From: Tranzscheliella williamsii
Lineage: Eukaryota > Basidiomycota > Ustilaginomycetes > Ustilaginales > Ustilaginaceae
Assembly (NCBI GenBank): GCA_023212725.1
Contig: JALBYF010000007.1
Location: forward strand, 1 to 64,000
DNA: 64,000 nt
Reading direction: 5' to 3'
Shown: piece after piece, positions 57,951-64,000 of the stretch
How the letters are laid out: each line of letters opens with the position of its first letter
Position numbering within the stretch: the first letter of the stretch is position 1
Position numbers and translations under genes: made by a program
Notes under the pieces: generated by a model
Seen by the model: only the letters and a program-made list of their open reading frames with translations
Told to the model about the DNA's origin: nothing
Databases searched by the model: none

Positions 57951-58276
57951 GCCGAAACGTCAGGAAGAGTCAGTTGGCTCGTTCAGACATAACGGCGCTC
58001 TATGCCCTCTATGTCAACACTATGTCAGTGTTGGTGCTGGCAACCGTGAATGTTCAGTTCACAGTCTAAGCAACAGCTGGGAGTAACGTGCATATAGTTG
58101 GGTGAGGTTGGTAAGAATCTGACAACGGTTTTGGAGGGCGTGGCTTGCATGGTGATGTTACGTGAATCCACATTGGGCATCACACTTATGGCTGCGGAAA
58201 TCTTACTAGCACAGACTCGCTCTACCACCATCGCTCCGACCGATCGCTGTAGCGTCACATCGCTAGCTGCTCAACC
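57951..58276. other. Divergent promoter, carrier-like and JTB-like genes
   Basis: About 325 nt shared between two divergently transcribed genes. No TATA box is evident and no gene is present. Confidence 0.4.
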
Positions 58277-59419
58277 ATGCCATCTCCGATCGCGAAGAGC
58301 GTGCCGTCGGAGCGCCGAGGTAGACAGCTACGATCGTGGCGCCGCCCTTCTAGGTTGGCTATCCTGATGACCGCTTTTTTTCTGCAAGGGTCTGCATCGG
58401 CGCAATCGGTCCAGCCGCATCCTGCTTTAGGATCCCTATCGCACTTAGGCCGTCGGGATAGCTGGAGGCCAGACTCGGAAAGTCCTGGCCAACCGTTTGT
58501 GCTGGGCGACGGCAAGTCCGAAGGCTCCAAGGTCATAGGCTACGAAGGCGAGTGGCCTCTGTGGTCCAGTTGGCGATCTCAACAGAGCCATCTCGCTCGC
58601 CCGGTCAGCAGCCACACTTCGAGCAGCAGTACTGCGCCGGCTGGCGATAGCACCCATATCAGTAATGAACTGCCGGCGGCGAGCGGACTCGACGCTGCTG
58701 CCGCCACTCCTGCAGCCACGCAGACAGTGGACACGTCACTGAACGCATTCGCCTGCGTTCCCGCTGGCGAATGCACCAGCTGCCTAGTCGATGAGGTAAG
58801 TGACGGGTCGCTGACCGCCTTCCTTCTGAAGCGGCCGTCGCTTTCAGCGGTCGCAATGGGCTGACGTTCCGTGACTCATTACCTGTTTCGCTCGCCTCTA
58901 GATCCAACTTCCTTATTGTCGACCGTACAGCCGCCGGCGCCGCGTAGCGTGTGCTCCTGTCCCGGTCGCAGCACTGGGCGGCGCTAGCGACAATGCCAGT
59001 GTCCAACAGGCGCTGCGGGACGCCTTGGCTGCTGCTAGCGCTAATACCAGCAGCTCACCTTCCACCGCCGTCTTCGGCTGGGAGGCTTGCAACAAAAGCG
59101 TCCAAGAAGAGACCCAGGACTACTTTGTCATGATGGTGAGTAGCTGCGTATGCCTATGATCTCGCACGAAGCGCTCGGTTCAGTCAAACGCCAGCGTGCG
59201 CACTGCGGTTCGCTCCAGCATATGCATCCTGACATATCTCTTACTTGCCTCGCACAGGCGGTCTTGGCCAGCATCGCCATGGGCTCGATCTATGTGTTCA
59301 TCCGACGTCAGAAGGTCCTCTTCCAGAGGCAGAGTCAAGAGCTTCAGTACCGCGTATGGGGCCGTAACGGCGCGTCGACCTCAGCTGCCGGCCGAAGACG
59401 AACGGCGCGACTAAACTGA
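58277..59419 (+). CDS. JTB-like type I membrane protein
   Basis: Three exons, 58277-58795, 58902-59135 and 59258-59419, with GT-AG introns of 106 and 122 nt in phase 0, giving 304 residues. A signal peptide (LAILMTAFFLQGSASA) is followed by a Ser-rich region. The cysteine-rich module reads FACVPAGECTSC, LPYCRPYSRRRRVAC and FGWEACNKS, and a membrane helix follows (AVLASIAMGSIYVFI) with a basic cytosolic tail RRQKVLFQRQSQ. Cys spacing, the Tyr-Cys pair and the RQ-rich juxtamembrane tail resemble the JTB family. JTB function in animals is poorly defined (mitochondria and cytokinesis reports). Intron positions are well supported by consensus sites; family assignment is moderate. Confidence 0.65.
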
Positions 59420-59645
59420 GTTGGTTCGCCGCAAGTCTGATCGCCGCGGGTTTTGCCCTCCTCCCATAGAATGCCTGATCTAGACCTCCTCAGCAGGACA
59501 AACACGACCCATGAAACGCACTTCTCTGTTGTGGTGCTTCTGTTTGGTTATTTTCTGTCACCAAGGGCTAGATAGACTGTACAGGGGAGGAATGAATGCA
59601 ACAGTGTGAAAAGGGGGGCGTGTCTTTAGTGTGGGGCGAGCGCAG

Positions 59646-60367
59646 TTAGGCCACATTCCTGGTGGGGGCATCGCTCGTGATGTTGATGCCGCCAGCGCCG
59701 CCGGCGGAGCCAGCGGAGCCGGTACCGGACTCGGTGCCGGTGCTGCGTGCGGCGGTTTCGATGATGTAGGAGGGGTCTGAAGCGCCGGTGGACTGGTAGT
59801 CGGATGCGTTGGTAGACGTGTGCGATGCGGAGCCGGCCGAGGTCTGGGCGAGCTTCCTGAGGTCGGCTGTGGGGAGCGAGGGGAATGGAAGCGGGTGAGC
59901 GATGTATCCGGAAGCTTCGACGGCAGGCAAGGGTACTTACGGTTCTGTTTGGAGAACTCGTTGTTGCGCGTGTCCTGCATCTGGTCGCGCTTCTCGTCGC
60001 CAGGTGTCGAGAAGCCCTGGTCGGCGCCGTTGAGCTGGCCGTAGCCAAGGTCGGCAGCATTGTTCGCGTTACTCAGCGCAATGTTGTCGCCCTCCAGCGC
60101 TGCCTGGTTAAGCTCGGCGCGTGCATCCCGCTCGCCGCCAAGCTCGGATCCCAAGGCTGACGCACCGCTCGGCGCAGACGCTCCGCCCTTGTTGGGCCCA
60201 GACGACCCGCCGGGCAACGAGTGCGACTGCCGGTCACGCTGCAGCTCGGCCTACAAAACAGCCAATGCGGAGAGATTAAAGCGCCGTCAGAATGGACCAG
60301 CCAGCCAACCAACCAGCGAAGCAAGCAGACTTACAACAGACGAAGGGGCGGCTTCAGAGCGAGTCAT
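59646..60367 (-). CDS. Small hydrophilic protein, unknown function
   Basis: Three minus-strand exons, 60335-60367, 59941-60250 and 59646-59866, with GT-AG introns of 84 and 74 nt and consistent phases, giving 187 residues. The first exon is only 11 codons (MTRSEAAPSSV). The protein is hydrophilic and rich in Gly, Ala, Ser, Asn and Asp: ELQRDRQSHSLPGGSSGPNK, ALEGDNIALSNANNAADLGY and DEKRDQMQDTRNNEFSKQN, ending INITSDAPTRNVA. No signal peptide, membrane helix or known domain is visible. A TATATAA box lies about 90 nt upstream. It may be a stress-type disordered protein, but that is only a compositional impression. Confidence 0.65.
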
Positions 60368-61191
60368 ATCGTGTTAAAAAGAGAGGTTACTGAGAACAGA
60401 GTGTGTGAGAGATGTAATGGAGTTACTGATGATACGTACAATCCAGGCTATTGGTTTATATACGCTCGGCAAGGATCACTATGAGAGACGTGCCAAACGA
60501 CGAGGAACAGCAGAAGCCGAATAGTCACCCTAACTTCGACTGCAATCAAGAAGGATGAAGAAGGGCCAAACCTGGGACCGAACGCTGGGTGACGTGCTAC
60601 CGAGGGCCGAAGAAGCCAACAGACTGTGGGTCGTGTGGAGTGGTTTGCGAAGAGCGCGGTCGCAGACAGCGCCGTCAAGCACGGGACGCATCAGCTAGAT
60701 GATGTCGCCAATGACGCAGATGATTCAGCTTGCCACAGTTTCCCGCATCACGTCAAAGGTCACCGCAATCACAGTGATGGGCGCCTCAGGGTCCAAATTC
60801 CGAATCGGCTGGCTGCATGCCCAAATTGACGTAAGACGCCGACAACCCGCATTACATTGAATCTAACAACTACTTAACCTCGCAGCAAAGCAAGCAACAC
60901 CAATTCCACACAGATGGCGAGCAGTGTCGCAACAGTCCGTCCCGATAACCGCCTTGTAAAGAACACCGAAGCAGAGTTGCTGCTTCAATCTCTGTTTTGG
61001 TCCAGAAGCCGGAGCTGGTTCGTTGTGGTAGGTGCTTTGCGCTGCCTCCTATCACGCACATAGCAAATAGTACTCGAACAATCTACGCGTTGTGAAACGG
61101 GTTAAAATACTTTCTAGGTGAGCGTGGGTATAGGCTACAAGATAGAAGTCATAAGCACCTGCGGTGGCAAGCGTAAGAACCCACTGCCGGT
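60368..61191. other. Intergenic, promoter of small hydrophilic gene and YME2 3' side
   Basis: About 0.8 kb. It contains the TATA box at 60457-60463 for the minus-strand gene. It also contains a candidate short spliced ORF on the plus strand, listed separately with low confidence. Confidence 0.45.
60457..60463 (-). promoter_or_regulatory. TATA box of the small hydrophilic protein gene
   Basis: TATATAA on the minus strand about 90 nt upstream of the ATG at 60367, with a CCAAT immediately downstream on the same strand. The position is typical for fungal TATA elements. Confidence 0.55.
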
Positions 61192-61195
61192 TTAG
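60914..61195 (+). CDS. Possible small spliced ORF (63 residues)
   Basis: An ATG at 60914 opens 38 codons to 61027. A GTAGGT donor at 61028 and a TTCTAG acceptor ending at 61117 would join a second exon 61118-61195, giving 63 residues that begin MASSVATVRPDNRLVKNTEA and have a short hydrophobic stretch (SWFVVVSVGIGY). The intron would be 90 nt, but no good branch point is visible. The stop overlaps that of YME2 on the other strand, which argues against it. I recognise no family and list it as a low-confidence candidate only. Confidence 0.2.
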
Positions 61196-64000
61196 TCACA
61201 ATAGGTCATCAGCCGCGCTTTGATCCCTGTGTTCTCGGCGTCAAGTTTGGAGACCTTGGTTTGCAAATCGGCCATCTTGGACATCAGAAACTCGGTTCGC
61301 GCTTTGGCCGCTTCCGAGGTCGAGATTGGCGACTGCTTAGGGCTGGAAGACCCGGACCCGAAGAGACCTCCTGAGAAAAGGCCTCCATTGCCGTTGCTAC
61401 AGTCTGCCGGCTTGGGCGGCGGAAGCACAGCGCCAGATGTGGAGCCGGCACCCGATGCCACCTTGTATGGCGAGCCTTGGATCATCTCGGAAATGTCGCG
61501 GATCTCGGCTTCGATCGTGCGCAGTGACTTTTCGGCGCCCTCAATCACTGCCGCATTGTGGAGTAGCGTTTGGGTCTCTCGGAACACTTTGTCTGATACC
61601 AAACGCGAGATGGCCTCTTGCATGACTGGCCTTCCAGCGCGAATCACAGACGGTCGTCCTTCATGATGCCGTACCGAGATGATCTCGGCCTGCTCGAGTG
61701 CCTTGATCGGGGCCTCGTTACCCTTGAAGTCCGTATGCAACAGGCCGTAGTAGCTCACCTCGCCCTTCTTGGCCAAAGTCGAGACAACGATCCAGGCGTG
61801 TTCGCGCGTCCAAGGAAGCGTCGACGCCTCGGTGTTGTCGTCACCAAACGCATTCTTGCGCAGCTCGACGACGGAACGCGAGATGATTTCTTCAACCGCC
61901 GATTGGACGGACTGGCCCAAGCTCACCTTCTGCACCAACGTTTCCAAATCCGTTAGTCGTCCTCCGAGCTTGTCCACCCAGCTCGATGTCTCATCATCCA
62001 GAGCGGCGGCCGCCTGCCTCTGCGAACCAGCCGATTCGCCCTTGCCGTCGTTCGAGAGGGCCATCTCGGCTCCGGTGGGATTTGTCGAGTTTGCGGTCGA
62101 CGAAGTTGCTGGTACAGAAGCCGGGAAGGCGGTTGGCATTGCAGACTCGGGAGTGCTAGCGGGCAGCTTATCCATCTCCCGAAGTTTGTTAAACACGTAG
62201 CTTCTCGCCTTGTCTTCTTCTGCATCAGCAAGAGCGATGCTCTGGAAGGGGACGTTAGGAAGTGCCTTGGCCAGCTCCTTACCCATGCCCACCGGATTGT
62301 CGGATACAAACACGACGTGCGCGATACCATTGCTGACCAGCTCGGCCCCCCATTCGGCCAGGACTTGGTGTAAAATGGCTTGCTTGATGCCCTTATGATG
62401 GAACTGTTTGATGACCACAACAGGCGAGTCAAACGATTTCCTCTTTCTCTGTTTCTGCTGAATGTCGCCTTCATCGGTAGACGTAATCAAGTTCTGCAAC
62501 GACTCGAAGGTATCGTTCGCAAGATCGACGGCCTTCTCTTCGAGCGATTCGTGCGCTGGCTCTGCTGCTGCGACGGGGGCAGATGACGGTAGGGGTCTTT
62601 TGGCCTGCTTCTGTTCAGCAGCAAGCCTCGCCTTTTCTTCCTTAGCATTGCGCTTCTGTGTCTGCTCGTTGATCTGATTGAGGCTGTTGGTGACAGTGCC
62701 CAACATCTGCTTCAACTGGGCGTCGACAGGCGTGGCGAAACCAGCTTTGGAGCCGATTAGGCCGACGGCTGCAAGATCAATGAGATTGTTGATGCTGCTC
62801 AGCCAGCTAAAAACAGGCCAATAGCCGGTCTCGTTCGCCAACGAGGTAATCAGCAGCGAGTCATTCTTGGCCGTCTTGGCGATGGCGTCACAGTCAATGA
62901 TCAAGTGCTGTACGTCTTTCGTAATCGCGCGACTCAAAAGGCCAGATTTGCCGGAGCCGCGAGGACCGGAGACCGTGATAAAGGTGGTCGGCTTTTCGCG
63001 AATCCACTCTTGGATCGTCTCTGCCGATTGACGACGCTCCCACCAGTCATCGTTACCTTGTGCGTCTCGGCTGGTGTCTTTGAAGAGCCCGACGGTGTTC
63101 TGTTTGAGCCAGTGGTACACCTTGTATTCGTTAAGAGAGAAGGTGTTGTGTACCTTACTTTCGACCATGAACTCTCGGACCGGATCAAATACTATGTAGG
63201 AAATCCCGCCGATAAGGAAGGCAAAAACGGGAAAGACGATCCTCGGATGGCTCGAAAGCCAGTCCCACATCTGCTTGCTGCGGAGCTTACTACGGAACGT
63301 GATTACCAAACGTGCTCCGTTGGGCAGCTCGAAGCCGTGGGCAGAGTTACGGGCGCTGGTGGCTCCCCGAATGCGAGAGAAGGTTACAAAGGCTTCAGAA
63401 GGCTTCTCCTTGACGATGGAGACGATTCGCCCGTACGGCCGCAGTGTCTGCCAGAGCTGTTCTTCGCTGGCGTCGCCTCCGTCTAGTTTGACAAAGATAC
63501 GAGTTGCTGGAAAGATATTCATGTCCTCTCGGAAAGGCTTGCCCCTCACAACGTGCACGCCCGGAGTTCCTATAAAGAGAAGAGTCGGGTTGAAGACGCG
63601 CTTGACACCGTGTTTCAGTCGGCTTTCGATAGTGTTGAGCGAGTCTTGGCTCTTTTCGCTAGGATCCTCTCGGTAAGAAAAGGTGATGAAGGCGCCTCCA
63701 TCCTTCATTCGTTCCTCTGCACCAATGACCTTGAAGCCATAGCCGATACTCTCCTCCGGCGGCAAGCTGGCTTTGACACGGTCAAGGACAGATCGCTTTT
63801 CGAAGCTCGCCAGCATGTACCGTATGTCCCAGAAACCAAGCCGGATTGGGAAGACGGTGTCAAAGTAGAGGTAGCCAATCTTGCGGAACGGATCGTTCTC
63901 GGTTTCTGTTTGTGCATCTTCGGCTACCTTCGCAGCCTCTGGCGAAGTGGACGAAAGCGAAGCCGACGAATAGCGCAGCTGTCCAACGCGAGATCTATCC
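61192..64000 (-). CDS. YME2: Yme2 / mitochondrial escape protein 2 (partial, 5' end beyond window)
   Basis: Inner-membrane mitochondrial protein linked to mtDNA nucleoid structure and escape. The frame is open to the right edge, so the N-terminus is missing; 935 residues are visible. The first visible part (RVGQLRYSSASLSS) resembles the end of a presequence. Then come IGYLYFDTVFPIRLGFWDIR, an RRM-like module (ATRIFVKLDGG, LWQTLRPYGRIVSIV, AFVTFSRIRGA) and a membrane helix (IVFPVFAFLIGGISYIVF). The RNA12-type ATPase domain follows, with P-loop GPRGSGKSG and Walker-B-like LIIDCDAIAKT, and a C-terminal coiled coil (ADLQTKVSKLDAENTGIKARL). An Ala/Gln-rich insert interrupts the ATPase domain. The order matches fungal Yme2. 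Confidence 0.93.
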   Translation of the reverse strand, partial: DRSRVGQLRYSSASLSSTSPEAAKVAEDAQTETENDPFRKIGYLYFDTVFPIRLGFWDIRYMLASFEKRSVLDRVKASLPPEESIGYGFKVIGAEERMKDGGAFITFSYREDPSEKSQDSLNTIESRLKHGVKRVFNPTLLFIGTPGVHVVRGKPFREDMNIFPATRIFVKLDGGDASEEQLWQTLRPYGRIVSIVKEKPSEAFVTFSRIRGATSARNSAHGFELPNGARLVITFRSKLRSKQMWDWLSSHPRIVFPVFAFLIGGISYIVFDPVREFMVESKVHNTFSLNEYKVYHWLKQNTVGLFKDTSRDAQGNDDWWERRQSAETIQEWIREKPTTFITVSGPRGSGKSGLLSRAITKDVQHLIIDCDAIAKTAKNDSLLITSLANETGYWPVFSWLSSINNLIDLAAVGLIGSKAGFATPVDAQLKQMLGTVTNSLNQINEQTQKRNAKEEKARLAAEQKQAKRPLPSSAPVAAAEPAHESLEEKAVDLANDTFESLQNLITSTDEGDIQQKQRKRKSFDSPVVVIKQFHHKGIKQAILHQVLAEWGAELVSNGIAHVVFVSDNPVGMGKELAKALPNVPFQSIALADAEEDKARSYVFNKLREMDKLPASTPESAMPTAFPASVPATSSTANSTNPTGAEMALSNDGKGESAGSQRQAAAALDDETSSWVDKLGGRLTDLETLVQKVSLGQSVQSAVEEIISRSVVELRKNAFGDDNTEASTLPWTREHAWIVVSTLAKKGEVSYYGLLHTDFKGNEAPIKALEQAEIISVRHHEGRPSVIRAGRPVMQEAISRLVSDKVFRETQTLLHNAAVIEGAEKSLRTIEAEIRDISEMIQGSPYKVASGAGSTSGAVLPPPKPADCSNGNGGLFSGGLFGSGSSSPKQSPISTSEAAKARTEFLMSKMADLQTKVSKLDAENTGIKARLMTYCD

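Overview
The window is a compact, protein-dense piece of a fungal nuclear chromosome, most probably a smut or smut-related basidiomycete (Ustilaginomycotina). The main clues are fungal housekeeping genes with few, short GT-AG introns, many intronless genes, C- or CGA-rich codon choice, long Ser/Pro/Ala-rich disordered tails on conserved proteins, and a multi-KH protein resembling Ustilago maydis Khd4. I recognised no tRNA, rRNA, transposon, CRISPR array or virus. The species assignment is inference, since no search could be run.

Layout. 0.4-4.3 kb: biotin-protein ligase and the tail-anchor targeting ATPase Get3. 6.3-10.4 kb: the multi-KH RNA-binding protein behind a long pyrimidine-rich leader. 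11.6-16.1 kb: Rpb5, an Erf4/GOLGA7-type palmitoyltransferase subunit, an SRR1-domain protein and the Smc5/6 kleisin Nse4. 16.9-25.4 kb: the Rab GTPase Ypt1, an indoleamine 2,3-dioxygenase fused to a phosphopantetheinyl transferase, and a TRAPPC13-like subunit. 25.8-31 kb: a GH5 steryl-glucosidase/glucocerebrosidase-like enzyme facing a tocopherol-cyclase-like protein. 31.2-40 kb: a single-pass membrane protein, Utp23 and dynactin p150. 40.8-44.4 kb: the mitochondrial Rieske protein facing the vitamin B6 synthase Pdx1. 45.5-50.3 kb: a Ser-rich secreted protein, an orphan 608-residue protein and a small membrane protein. 50.8-64 kb: Vps11, a large mitochondrial-carrier-like protein, a JTB-like membrane protein, a small hydrophilic protein, and Yme2 running off the right edge.

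Most genes are independent housekeeping genes. The recurring theme is membrane traffic: Get3, Erf4, Ypt1, TRAPPC13, dynactin and Vps11. Ypt1 and a subunit of its own exchange factor lie within about 5 kb of each other. Mitochondrial functions are represented by the Rieske protein, the carrier-like protein and Yme2.

Most unusual items: (1) one uninterrupted 1136-codon ORF joining a complete IDO to an AASDHPPT-type PPTase, with no Met between residues 673 and 870 and a TATA box 100 nt upstream; (2) a roughly 60-nt out-of-frame segment inside the GH5 gene, bounded by a T and a G homopolymer; (3) a tocopherol-cyclase-like protein in a fungus; (4) an orphan AT-richer gene; (5) a switch from G-ending to C-ending codons within individual genes.
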